Assembly: GCA_021155045.1 (NCBI GenBank)
Contig: JAJNQB010000002.1
Location: 44,434 to 108,433 of the forward strand
Source: Arcticibacter sp.
Lineage (GTDB): Bacteria; Bacteroidota; Bacteroidia; 2-12-FULL-35-15
Reading direction: 5' to 3'
Length of the DNA stretch: 64,000 bases
Positions 26,871-34,384 of this stretch are shown here, piece after piece (positions within the stretch are counted from its first letter, which is position 1; each line of letters begins with the position of its first letter). Made by a program: the position numbers and the translations under genes. The notes beneath the pieces were generated by a model, which ran no database searches, was not told the DNA's origin, and saw only the letters and a list, made by a program, of their open reading frames with translations.

Positions 26871-28160
26871 ATGATTGACAAAATAAAAAACAAAGAAGCT
26901 AAAATTGCTGTAATCGGTTTAGGTTATGTTGGCTTGCCGATAGCATTAGCATTTGCAAAAAAAGCAAAAGTAATTGGTTTTGATATCAATGAAGATCGCG
27001 TGAAAATGATGCAAAATAATATCGATCCTTCTCAGGAATTATCATCAAAAGACTTTGAAGGCTGTGATATTGAATTTACAGCATCCATTGATATTTTAAA
27101 ACAAGCAAGTTTTTTTATTGTGGCTGTGCCAACTCCAATTGATGAACATAATCTACCTGATTTAAAACCTCTTCTTGGAGCATCGCGTTCTGTTGGAAAA
27201 GCCTTAAAAAAAGGAGACTATGTAGTTTTTGAATCTACTGTTTATCCGGGTTGTACAGAAGAAGATTGCATCCCAGTTCTAGAGGAGGTTTCTGGTTTAA
27301 AATTTAAAACAGACTTTAAAGTTGGTTATTCTCCTGAACGTATTAACCCAGGAGACAAAGAACATACGATTACAAAAATTTTAAAAGTTGTTTCTGGCTG
27401 TGATGATGAATCATTGGAAGTAATTGCTGAAACATATAAGATTATTGTTGAGCCAGGCGTTCACAAAGCTTCATCTATAAAAGTAGCAGAAGCAGCAAAA
27501 ATTATCGAAAATACTCAGCGTGATGTGAACATTGCATTGATGAATGAACTTTCAATAATTTTTAGTCGCATAGGTATTAACACATACGATGTATTGGAAG
27601 CAGCAGGAACAAAATGGAATTTTTTAAAATTTTCTCCAGGTTTAGTTGGTGGACATTGTATTGGTGTTGACCCTTATTACTTAACTTATAAAGCCGAAGA
27701 GTTAGGGTACCATGCAAGAGTGATAAACTCCGGAAGATATGTAAATGACTCCATGGGTTTTTATGTTGCTAAACAAACCGTTAAAAAAATAATTGCTGCA
27801 AAAAAGAATTTGACTGAATCACGTGTATTAGTGATGGGAGCTACATTTAAAGAAAATGTGAGTGATGTCCGTAACTCTAAAGTATCAGATGTAATAAAAG
27901 AATTTAAATCGTTTGGTGTTCATGTAGATGTCGTTGATCCTTATGCCGATTCTGAAGAATTAATACATGAATACGGATTTGGATTAGCAAAAGAAATTGG
28001 AAAAGGATATGATGCAGTTGTTGTTGCAGTGAATCATAAAGAATACGTTTCATTAGATGAAGCATATTACAAATCAATTTTATCGGAAGGTGGAATTTTG
28101 GTAGATGTTAAAGGTATTTTAAAAGGGAAGATTAAAAATTTAACATATTGGAGTCTGTAG
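26871..28160 (+). CDS. UDP-N-acetylhexosamine 6-dehydrogenase (WbpA/WbpO/TviB-like)
   Basis: A 429-residue nucleotide-sugar dehydrogenase making UDP-HexNAcA. NAD motif VIGLGYVGLPIA, FESTVYPGCTEE, SPERINPGD, and the catalytic cysteine in VGGHCIGVDPYYLTY; the C-terminal domain has ATFKENVSDVRNSK. These sequences separate it from the UDP-Glc dehydrogenase at 22234, which uses GGSCFPKD. Next to WbpB- and WbpD-like genes, UDP-GlcNAc is the likely substrate, though WbpO/TviB-type enzymes can use UDP-GalNAc, which the epimerase at 29282 could supply. Confidence 0.92.
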   Translation: MIDKIKNKEAKIAVIGLGYVGLPIALAFAKKAKVIGFDINEDRVKMMQNNIDPSQELSSKDFEGCDIEFTASIDILKQASFFIVAVPTPIDEHNLPDLKPLLGASRSVGKALKKGDYVVFESTVYPGCTEEDCIPVLEEVSGLKFKTDFKVGYSPERINPGDKEHTITKILKVVSGCDDESLEVIAETYKIIVEPGVHKASSIKVAEAAKIIENTQRDVNIALMNELSIIFSRIGINTYDVLEAAGTKWNFLKFSPGLVGGHCIGVDPYYLTYKAEELGYHARVINSGRYVNDSMGFYVAKQTVKKIIAAKKNLTESRVLVMGATFKENVSDVRNSKVSDVIKEFKSFGVHVDVVDPYADSEELIHEYGFGLAKEIGKGYDAVVVAVNHKEYVSLDEAYYKSILSEGGILVDVKGILKGKIKNLTYWSL

Positions 28161-28217
28161 ATTAAGTAAGAAGAGAGAAATTAAAAAATCAAAAAAAGAA
28201 AGCTAAAAACAACAGCA

Positions 28218-29270
28218 ATGAAAAAAATATTAATTACCGGAGGTGCTGGATTTATTGGCTCACATGTGGTAAGATTATTTGTTAATAAATATCCGAATTA
28301 TCAGATAGTAAATTTAGATAAGCTCACTTATGCAGGAAACCTAGCTAATTTAAAAGATGTTGAATCAAAATCAAATTACAGTTTTATAAAAGGAGACATT
28401 GTTGATTCAACATTTATAAACGAGCTTTTTGAAACCCATAATTTTGATGCTGTTATTCATCTTGCAGCAGAAAGCCATGTTGATAGAAGCATTTCAAATC
28501 CATTAGAGTTTGTTATGACCAATGTGATTGGGACGGTAAACTTATTGAATGCAGCCAAAAATCAATGGAAAGAAAATTTTTCTGCGCACCGTTTTTATCA
28601 TGTTTCTACAGATGAAGTATATGGAACATTAGGTGAAACTGGTATGTTTACAGAAACAACAGCTTATGATCCACACAGCCCTTATTCGGCATCAAAGGCT
28701 AGTTCCGACCATTTTGTAAGGGCTTATCACGACACTTACGGAATGGATGTAGTAATTTCTAATTGTTCAAACAATTATGGAAGTCATCATTTTCCTGAAA
28801 AATTAATTCCACTTTCCATACATAACATCAAAAATAATAAGCCTATTCCTATTTATGGCAAAGGCGAAAATGTAAGAGATTGGCTGTGGGTTGAAGACCA
28901 TGCAAGAGCTATTGATGTTATTTTTCATAATGCAAAAACTGGTTCGACATACAATATTGGTGGGCATAACGAATGGACAAATATTGATTTGATTCATGTC
29001 CTTTGTAAAATAATGGATAAAAAATTAAATAGAACAGAAGGTGATTCTGCAAAACTTATAACATTTGTAAAAGATAGAGCAGGGCATGATTTGCGTTACG
29101 CAATTGATTCAACAAAGCTTCAGAAAGAATTAGGTTGGGTGCCATCGCTCCAATTTGAAGAAGGTTTAGAAAAAACAGTTGATTGGTATTTGAATAATGA
29201 AGAATGGTTGAACAATGTAACATCAGGTGATTATAAAAATTATTACGAAGAACAATATACCAAAAGATAG
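28218..29270 (+). CDS. rfbB: dTDP-glucose 4,6-dehydratase
   Basis: Extended SDR of 350 residues making dTDP-4-keto-6-deoxyglucose, the branch point to rhamnose and amino-deoxy sugars. GGAGFIGSHVVR (8-19), AAESHVDRS, STDEVYGTLG with the catalytic Asp-Glu pair, YSASKAS, and NCSNNYGSHHFPEKLIP are all diagnostic. The partner genes rfbA, rfbC and rfbD are not in the window, so the fate of the keto-sugar is unknown. Confidence 0.95.
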   Translation: MKKILITGGAGFIGSHVVRLFVNKYPNYQIVNLDKLTYAGNLANLKDVESKSNYSFIKGDIVDSTFINELFETHNFDAVIHLAAESHVDRSISNPLEFVMTNVIGTVNLLNAAKNQWKENFSAHRFYHVSTDEVYGTLGETGMFTETTAYDPHSPYSASKASSDHFVRAYHDTYGMDVVISNCSNNYGSHHFPEKLIPLSIHNIKNNKPIPIYGKGENVRDWLWVEDHARAIDVIFHNAKTGSTYNIGGHNEWTNIDLIHVLCKIMDKKLNRTEGDSAKLITFVKDRAGHDLRYAIDSTKLQKELGWVPSLQFEEGLEKTVDWYLNNEEWLNNVTSGDYKNYYEEQYTKR

Positions 29271-29281
29271 TTTTAAAAAAT

Positions 29282-30274
29282 ATGTACAATACTCCATTTC
29301 ATTCTTTAGATATATCAACTAAAACTTTTTTAGTTACTGGAGGAGCAGGTTTTATAGGTTCGAATTTAGTTGAATATTTATTGAAATATGGAGCAAAAAA
29401 AGTAATTGTTTTAGACAACTTAGCTACAGGGTTTGAAGAAAATATTGAATCTTTCAAATCAAAATCTAATTTTTTATTTATACAAGGAGATATTTGTGAT
29501 ATTGATGATTGCAAAAAAGCTTGTGAGTCTGTAGATTTTATTTTTCACGATGCAGCTCTTGGTTCTGTTCCTCGTTCAATCAAAAATCCTTTAGCAACGC
29601 ATACAGTTAATGCTACAGGATTTATTAATATTTTAATAGCAGCAAGAGATGCTAATGTTAAGAGAGTTGTTTATGCAAGCTCTTCATCTGTTTATGGCGA
29701 TAGTAAAGTATTACCAAAAGTGGAAAATCAAATAGGAAAACAATTATCTCCTTATGCTGTTTCAAAAATGGCAAATGAATTATATGGCGAAATATTCGCA
29801 AAAACGTATAATATGGAAATATTAGGTTTACGTTATTTTAATATTTTTGGACCAAGACAAAATCCGAAAGGTGAATATGCGGCAGCAATACCTTTATTTA
29901 TAAATGCATTGCTTAAAAATGAATCTCCAAATATTAATGGAGATGGAGAACAAACGCGAGATTTTACTTTTGTTGAGAATGCGGTACAAGCTAATATTAA
30001 AGCTATGTTCGCAGAAAATATAGATACAAAAGGCGAAGTTTTCAATATTGCAGTTGGTGAACGTGTTTCTTTGAATCAATTAATAGAAATATTAAAAAAA
30101 CTTATTGGCACTTCTGTTCAGCAAACTTACAGAGAAGAAAGAGTTGGAGATGTTCGTGATTCTTTAGCGGATATTTCAAAAGCAAAACTAAATTTTGGAT
30201 ACGACCCAAAAATTAAAATTGAAGAAGGATTAAAATTAACTTTAGATTGGTTTTCAAAAAAAGATAAACTATAA
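29282..30274 (+). CDS. UDP-GlcNAc 4-epimerase-like SDR (WbpP/TviC family)
   Basis: A 330-residue extended SDR. The NAD motif GGAGFIGSN lies at about 20-28, preceded by the extra N-terminal stretch typical of WbpP/TviC; HDAALGSVPRSIKNPL, YASSSSVYGD, YAVSKMANELY and RYFNIFGPRQNP follow. These motifs fit UDP-GlcNAc/GalNAc C4 epimerases. It lies 11 bases after rfbB and ends with its stop touching the ATG of the CpsB-like gene (30275). Confidence 0.88.
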   Translation: MYNTPFHSLDISTKTFLVTGGAGFIGSNLVEYLLKYGAKKVIVLDNLATGFEENIESFKSKSNFLFIQGDICDIDDCKKACESVDFIFHDAALGSVPRSIKNPLATHTVNATGFINILIAARDANVKRVVYASSSSVYGDSKVLPKVENQIGKQLSPYAVSKMANELYGEIFAKTYNMEILGLRYFNIFGPRQNPKGEYAAAIPLFINALLKNESPNINGDGEQTRDFTFVENAVQANIKAMFAENIDTKGEVFNIAVGERVSLNQLIEILKKLIGTSVQQTYREERVGDVRDSLADISKAKLNFGYDPKIKIEEGLKLTLDWFSKKDKL

Positions 30275-31024
30275 ATGGGGGTATTTAGTTTTTTAAATAA
30301 AAAGCCTAAAAAGCTTACAGTTCCTGTTGATTTAGGAATTCTTGGTGCGGATGTACATTCTCATTTAATCCCCAATATTGACGATGGGTCAAAAGATATT
30401 GATGATAGCATCAGTATGATATCTCAATTAAAAACTTTTGGCTATAAAAAAATAATTACCACTCCTCACATAATGGGTGATGGTTACAGAAATACACCTG
30501 AAATTATTTTAGATGGCTTAAAAAATGTTAATCAAGCGCTTGCTGAAAATAATATTCAAATTGAAACTGGAGCAGCAGCCGAATATTATATTGATTATGA
30601 TTTTGAAAAAAAATTAGATTCAGAAAAACTTCTAACGTTTGGAAATAATTATCTCCTGTTTGAGGTTTCATATATGAATCCGCCAGATAATTTATACCAT
30701 GTAATTTTTAAAATGCAAACTATGGGATATAAGCCTGTGTTGGCACACCCAGAAAGATATAATTTTTGGCATAAAGAATTTCAAAAATATGAGGACTTTC
30801 TTGATAAAGGGGTTTTATTACAAATGAATATTAATTCTTTAACTGGCTATTATTCTATACCCACAAAAAAAATTGCAGAACAAATGATTGACAAAAATAT
30901 GATTTCATTTGTAGGAACCGATTGTCATCATGTAGGGCATTTAAATTTAATGAAAGATGTTATTTATGAACCGTATTTATTAAAATTAATAGAAAGCGGA
31001 AACCTCCTTAATAATACGTTATAA
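30275..31024 (+). CDS. PHP-type tyrosine-protein phosphatase (CpsB/YwqE-like)
   Basis: A 249-residue manganese-dependent PHP phosphatase that usually dephosphorylates the BY-kinase controlling capsule export. Metal-binding motifs: DVHSHLIPNIDDGS near 27-40, TTPH, LAHPERY and GTDCHHVGH. It starts directly after the preceding stop, so it is part of the sugar transcript; this suggests a Wzc-type tyrosine kinase elsewhere, since none is in the window. Its last 6 bases overlap the convergent DUF493 gene. Confidence 0.9.
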   Translation: MGVFSFLNKKPKKLTVPVDLGILGADVHSHLIPNIDDGSKDIDDSISMISQLKTFGYKKIITTPHIMGDGYRNTPEIILDGLKNVNQALAENNIQIETGAAAEYYIDYDFEKKLDSEKLLTFGNNYLLFEVSYMNPPDNLYHVIFKMQTMGYKPVLAHPERYNFWHKEFQKYEDFLDKGVLLQMNINSLTGYYSIPTKKIAEQMIDKNMISFVGTDCHHVGHLNLMKDVIYEPYLLKLIESGNLLNNTL

Positions 31025-31291
31025 TATCATTACTCCTTCAATCGTTTCTACTTCTTTATATTTTTTAATTACAGCATCAGGGTTCATCATTACTTCCTTA
31101 GCAGTAATACTTACATATTTGCCTGTTGAAGATTGGTTTTGAGAAATAACAGCCTCATCAGAAAATCTGGCTTGAACAAGTGCTATTTTTTGATTATCGG
31201 CAGCTATTATAAACTTAAACATATAAACAGATGGCCAGTTTTTTTCTTGTTTAAGTTTTTCTAATAAGGAATCATATTTATCTTGGCTCAT
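31019..31291 (-). CDS. DUF493 (YbeD-like) family protein
   Basis: A 90-residue small cytosolic protein of the DUF493 family: WPSVYMFKFIIAADNQKIAL, then STGKYVSITAKEVMMNPDAVIKKYKEVETIEGV, a ferredoxin-like alpha/beta sandwich resembling ACT domains. In other bacteria YbeD is linked to lipoate metabolism, which is not shown here. Start ATG at 31291; the upstream TTG at 31297 lies inside the -7 element. Its stop and that of the CpsB-like gene share the palindrome TTATAA. Confidence 0.85.
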   Translation of the reverse strand: MSQDKYDSLLEKLKQEKNWPSVYMFKFIIAADNQKIALVQARFSDEAVISQNQSSTGKYVSITAKEVMMNPDAVIKKYKEVETIEGVMIL

Positions 31292-31294
31292 ATA

Positions 31295-31302
31295 CAAAGT
31301 TA
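31295..31302 (-). promoter_or_regulatory. -7 element of the DUF493 gene
   Basis: TAACTTTG on the minus strand, a perfect TAnnTTTG match ending 3 bases before the ATG at 31291. A transcript from it would have almost no leader. Confidence 0.45.
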
Positions 31303-31363
31303 TTAAACATTATTTAATTATGATTGTTTAACATTTGTAGGAAGTTAAATTAAGTTTTATTCG

Positions 31364-31371
31364 TAAATTTG
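31364..31371 (+). promoter_or_regulatory. -7 promoter element of the peroxiredoxin gene
   Basis: TAAATTTG followed by CACC, a clear TAnnTTTG match 43 bases before the ATG at 31415. It is divergent from the DUF493 promoter about 60 bases away. Confidence 0.55.
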
Positions 31372-31414
31372 CACCGTTAAAATTTAGTATTAAACCTTTT
31401 AAAAATATAATAAT

Positions 31415-32044
31415 ATGTCATTAGTAGGAAAAAAAGCACCTTCATTTAAAGCACAAGCTGTTGTTAATGGAGGAGAAATAGTAACTGATTTTTCATTGGA
31501 TCAATATGTTGGTAAGAAATATGTTTTGTTTTTCTTTTACCCAAAAGATTTTACGTTTGTTTGTCCAACTGAACTACATGCATTTCAAGAAAAATTAGCA
31601 GAATTTGAAAAACGTGATGTGCAAGTTGTTGCTTGTTCAACAGATACAGAACAATCGCACTGGGGATGGCTACAAATGCCAAAAGCAAGTGGAGGAATTC
31701 AAGGCGTTAAATACCCAATTGTAGCAGACACTACAAAAACAATTTCACTTAATTATGATGCTTTGTTTGGTGATTATGATGTGGATGACAATGGAAATTT
31801 AATTGCAACAGGACCCATGATTGCATTTCGCGCATTATACTTAATTGACAAAAAAGGAAACATTCGTCATATGTTAATTAATGACCTTCCTTTAGGGCGT
31901 AATGTGGACGAAGCTTTACGTGTTGTTGATGCATTACAATTTAACGAAGAAAACGGAGAAGTTTGTCCTGCAAACTGGACAAAAGGTGCCGAAGGCTTAA
32001 AAGCAAGCCATGATGGTATAGCTTCTTATCTGGCAAAGCACTAA
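31415..32044 (+). CDS. Typical 2-Cys peroxiredoxin (AhpC/Prx1 type)
   Basis: Thiol peroxidase of 209 residues that reduces hydrogen and organic peroxides in the cytosol. The peroxidatic cysteine is Cys50 in DFTFVCPTE, and the resolving cysteine is Cys184 in GEVCPANW, 25 residues from the end; WGW and DLPLGRNVDEALRVVDALQ are family-typical. Longer than AhpC (about 187) and without an adjacent ahpF, so thioredoxin may be its reductant. Own promoter and a strong terminator make it monocistronic. Confidence 0.94.
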   Translation: MSLVGKKAPSFKAQAVVNGGEIVTDFSLDQYVGKKYVLFFFYPKDFTFVCPTELHAFQEKLAEFEKRDVQVVACSTDTEQSHWGWLQMPKASGGIQGVKYPIVADTTKTISLNYDALFGDYDVDDNGNLIATGPMIAFRALYLIDKKGNIRHMLINDLPLGRNVDEALRVVDALQFNEENGEVCPANWTKGAEGLKASHDGIASYLAKH

Positions 32045-32073
32045 AAATGTTAATACTTTTTTAAAAAATGATA

Positions 32074-32105
32074 TGCGCCCCGAATAATCGGGGCGCACGT
32101 TTTAT
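32074..32105 (+). terminator. Rho-independent terminator after the peroxiredoxin gene
   Basis: Perfect 10-bp GC-rich inverted repeat (TGCGCCCCGA at 32074-32083 with 32088-32097) around ATAA, followed by CGTTTTATA. It stands out sharply against the AT-rich surroundings. Confidence 0.9.
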
Positions 32106-32106
32106 A

Positions 32107-32114
32107 TATATTTG
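32107..32114 (+). promoter_or_regulatory. -7 promoter element of the OmpH-like gene
   Basis: TATATTTG fits TAnnTTTG, immediately after the peroxiredoxin terminator and 21 bases before the ATG at 32136. It excludes the TTG at 32112 as a start. Confidence 0.5.
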
Positions 32115-32135
32115 TTATTATTAAAAATAAAAACC

Positions 32136-32792
32136 ATGAACAAAAATTATTCTCTTATCCTAAATGTTGTTTTGCTTATTGCAGTTGGAGTTCTATATTA
32201 TCTACACTTTACAAGTTGTAATAGCTCTTGTGGAGTTGCTGATGGAGATAGCACAACTGTTTCTTTGCCAGCAATAAAAATGCCTAAAGAAATTAAAGCA
32301 TCAAAAGTTGTTTATATCAATAGCGATGTATTAAATGAAAAATATGAATTTGTAAAAGATTTAACTGCTGATGCTCAAGCAAAACAAAAAAGATTAGAAG
32401 CAAATTATCAAAACAAAGCTCAAAAATTACAACAAGATTATGAAGCATTTCAACAAAAGGCTAATGCTGGATTAATGTCTGAAAATCAAATAAAAACAGC
32501 GCAAGATGATTTAATGAAACGTAAAGAGGAATTAGACAACATGCAATTACAATTGGATGCTTTATTAGAAGAAGTTGCTAATGCAAATGAACAAGTTCGC
32601 CAAAATGTAATTGATTATATAAAAGAGTTTAATAAAGGTGGACAATACAATTACATTATGACTTATACAGATGCTCCAGGAGGAATTATCTTATTAGCGA
32701 ACGATAGTTTAGATATTACATCTGAAATTGTGGAAGGGTTGAACTCTCGCTATAAAGCATTAAAATCATCAAATAATCAAAAAAAGAAATAA
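32136..32792 (+). CDS. OmpH/Skp-family periplasmic chaperone-like protein
   Basis: A 218-residue protein with an N-terminal membrane helix (about 6-24, SLILNVVLLIAVGVLYYL) and an OmpH/Skp-type body. KVVYINSDVLNEKYEFVKD is the family's N-terminal strand, followed by a long coiled-coil arm (about 75-165, rich in Gln, Lys and Glu), then YNYIMTYTD. Skp-like proteins hold unfolded outer-membrane proteins in the periplasm; here the uncleaved-looking helix suggests anchoring. ATG 32136 is used because the promoter element overlaps the TTG at 32112. The following gene starts on its last base. Confidence 0.85.
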   Translation: MNKNYSLILNVVLLIAVGVLYYLHFTSCNSSCGVADGDSTTVSLPAIKMPKEIKASKVVYINSDVLNEKYEFVKDLTADAQAKQKRLEANYQNKAQKLQQDYEAFQQKANAGLMSENQIKTAQDDLMKRKEELDNMQLQLDALLEEVANANEQVRQNVIDYIKEFNKGGQYNYIMTYTDAPGGIILLANDSLDITSEIVEGLNSRYKALKSSNNQKKK

Positions 32793-33208
32793 TGGAAAAT
32801 CAAGTTGAAACAAAGGGAAATTTAATTCATAAAATTAAACATGTTGAATTGTTTCATGATACATTTAAAATTGGTAATCGATACGAACCAACAGCCGTTG
32901 TGAGTGAAGAAGAGTATATGTTGCGATTTAATTTGATTAAAGAAGAAAACGAAGAATATCTGGATGCTTGTAAAAATGGAGATATTGTTGAAATAGCTGA
33001 CGCTTTGGGGGATCAATTATATATTTTGTTTGGAACAATTTTACGACATGGATTGCAGCATAAAATTGAAGAAGTATTTGATGAAATACAAAGAAGCAAT
33101 ATGAGTAAATTGGATGAGAACGGACAGCCAATATTCAGAGAAGATGGAAAAATATTGAAAAGCAACCTTTATTTTAAACCAAATATTAAAGCTATACTTG
33201 AAAAATAA
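32792..33208 (+). CDS. MazG-like nucleoside triphosphate pyrophosphohydrolase
   Basis: A 138-residue all-alpha NTP pyrophosphohydrolase. The metal-binding pattern is visible: EENEE (51-55) and EIADALGDQLYI (67-78), with ExxE and ExxD spacing of the MazG/dUTPase-2/HisE superfamily. House-cleaning of non-canonical nucleotides is plausible but unproven. Coupled to the OmpH-like gene by a one-base overlap (TAATG), a pairing without obvious functional logic. Ends 22 bases before a terminator. Confidence 0.83.
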   Translation: MENQVETKGNLIHKIKHVELFHDTFKIGNRYEPTAVVSEEEYMLRFNLIKEENEEYLDACKNGDIVEIADALGDQLYILFGTILRHGLQHKIEEVFDEIQRSNMSKLDENGQPIFREDGKILKSNLYFKPNIKAILEK

Positions 33209-33229
33209 AAGAAGTTTAAATACGTTTTA

Positions 33230-33275
33230 TTACAGCCCAACTTAAATCTATTTTTTGTTGGGCTGTAACTTTTTT
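33230..33275 (+). terminator. Rho-independent terminator after the MazG-like gene
   Basis: Perfect 12-bp arms, TTACAGCCCAAC (33230-33241) with 33257-33268, a 15-base T-rich loop and a CTTTTTT tail. Confidence 0.88.
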
Positions 33276-33284
33276 AAATAATTT

Positions 33285-33300
33285 CGTTATACGTTTTAAA
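33285..33300 (+). promoter_or_regulatory. Shared upstream motif (copy 1), possible ECF or variant promoter
   Basis: CGTTATACGTTTTAAA directly before the ATG at 33302. A near copy, CGTTATACTTTTAAAA, lies at 33754-33769 before the sigma-factor gene. Both contain TACkTTTw, so they could be weak housekeeping -7 elements or sites read by the sigma factor itself. Confidence 0.35.
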
Positions 33301-33301
33301 T

Positions 33302-33730
33302 ATGAAAACACTATCCTTCTTATTCATTTTTGTTTCTATTGTTGCTTATTCGCAAGAAACTATCGATACGTCAAAAACAGGAACTATTATTATTAAAAAA
33401 AATACTTCTGATGCCGACACAACTGTTTACACCATTGTTGAAGAAATGCCTGAGTTTATAGGTGGAAGAACTGCTTTGTTTCAATTTATTTCACAAAATA
33501 TAAATTATCCGGATGAAATAGTAAATGGGACAGTTTATGTAAATTTTATTGTTGAAAAAGATGGTTCTGTTAATCGAGTTAAAATTATTAGAGGTATTCC
33601 TAATTGTTCAAAATGTGATGAAGAAGCATTGAGAGTTGTAAAACTAATGCCCAAATGGAAGGCTGGTAAACAAAATGGAAACTTAGTGAGAGTTGCTTAT
33701 AATTTACCAATAAAGTTTTCATTAAAATAA
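33302..33730 (+). CDS. Secreted TonB C-terminal-domain protein
   Basis: A 142-residue exported protein: signal peptide about 1-17 (VAYSQ), a short linker, then a TonB_C domain (EEMPEFIGGRTALFQFISQNINYPDE, VYVNFIVEKDGSVNRVKIIRG, EALRVVKLMPKWKAGKQNGNLVRVAYNLPIKF). It lacks the membrane anchor and Pro-rich spacer of a true TonB, so it is probably not an energy transducer by itself; free TonB_C domains are common in Bacteroidota. It precedes the ECF sigma gene by 52 bases. Confidence 0.85.
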   Translation: MKTLSFLFIFVSIVAYSQETIDTSKTGTIIIKKNTSDADTTVYTIVEEMPEFIGGRTALFQFISQNINYPDEIVNGTVYVNFIVEKDGSVNRVKIIRGIPNCSKCDEEALRVVKLMPKWKAGKQNGNLVRVAYNLPIKFSLK

Positions 33731-33753
33731 CCTGTATCTTTTTATGAAAATTG

Positions 33754-33769
33754 CGTTATACTTTTAAAA
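33754..33769 (+). promoter_or_regulatory. Shared upstream motif (copy 2) before the sigma-factor gene
   Basis: CGTTATACTTTTAAAA, matching 33285-33300 at nearly every position, 13 bases before the sigma gene ATG. Candidate autoregulatory site. Confidence 0.35.
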
Positions 33770-33782
33770 CTGCATAAAATAT

Positions 33783-34346
33783 ATGCTTCAAACATCAAAA
33801 TATCATGCTACCGAAACCGATTTAGCCAATGAACAGGCTATAGTAGAGGCTGCAAAATTAAATCCTGAACGCTTTGGTGTATTGTATGATAAATATTACG
33901 AACAGCTATTTCGTTTTGTTTATCAACGATTAGATGATAAAGAGCAAGCATTTGATGTAACACAACAAGTTTTTGTTAAAGCATTGGAAAAGTTGCCAAA
34001 ATATGAATACAAAGGTGTTCCTTTTGCTTCTTGGTTATACAGAATAGCATCAAACGAAGTGGTAAACTTATTTAGATTAGAAAAGGCACAACGAACTGTA
34101 AATATTGATTCTGTGAATGTTTATGGAATAATAGAAGAGATGCAAGAAAGTAAAATAGATGAGTATCATGATAAAATAGTAGGCATTATTTCGGCATTGC
34201 CTGAAGATGAGTTACAATTAATTGAAATGCGTTTTTTTGAGAAAAGAGCTTTTAAAGAAATTGCAGAGATACTGCAAATGACCGAAAATAATGCAAAAGT
34301 GAAAACATATAGAATATTGGATAAGCTAAAAAAAATGATAAAATAA
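33783..34346 (+). CDS. ECF-type RNA polymerase sigma factor
   Basis: A 187-residue sigma-70 family factor. Region 2: FGVLYDKYYEQLFRFVYQRL, then DVTQQVFVKALEKL and FASWLYRIASNEVVNLFR (-10 recognition and core binding). Region 4: LPEDELQLIEMRFFEKRAF followed by the helix-turn-helix EIAEILQMTENNAKVKTYRIL. No region 1.1 or 3, as in ECF factors. The membrane protein downstream is in the position where Bacteroidota ECF factors have an anti-sigma partner. Confidence 0.93.
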   Translation: MLQTSKYHATETDLANEQAIVEAAKLNPERFGVLYDKYYEQLFRFVYQRLDDKEQAFDVTQQVFVKALEKLPKYEYKGVPFASWLYRIASNEVVNLFRLEKAQRTVNIDSVNVYGIIEEMQESKIDEYHDKIVGIISALPEDELQLIEMRFFEKRAFKEIAEILQMTENNAKVKTYRILDKLKKMIK

Positions 34347-34384
34347 TTTATTAAACTAAAACTATTGATTATACAAATACTAAA

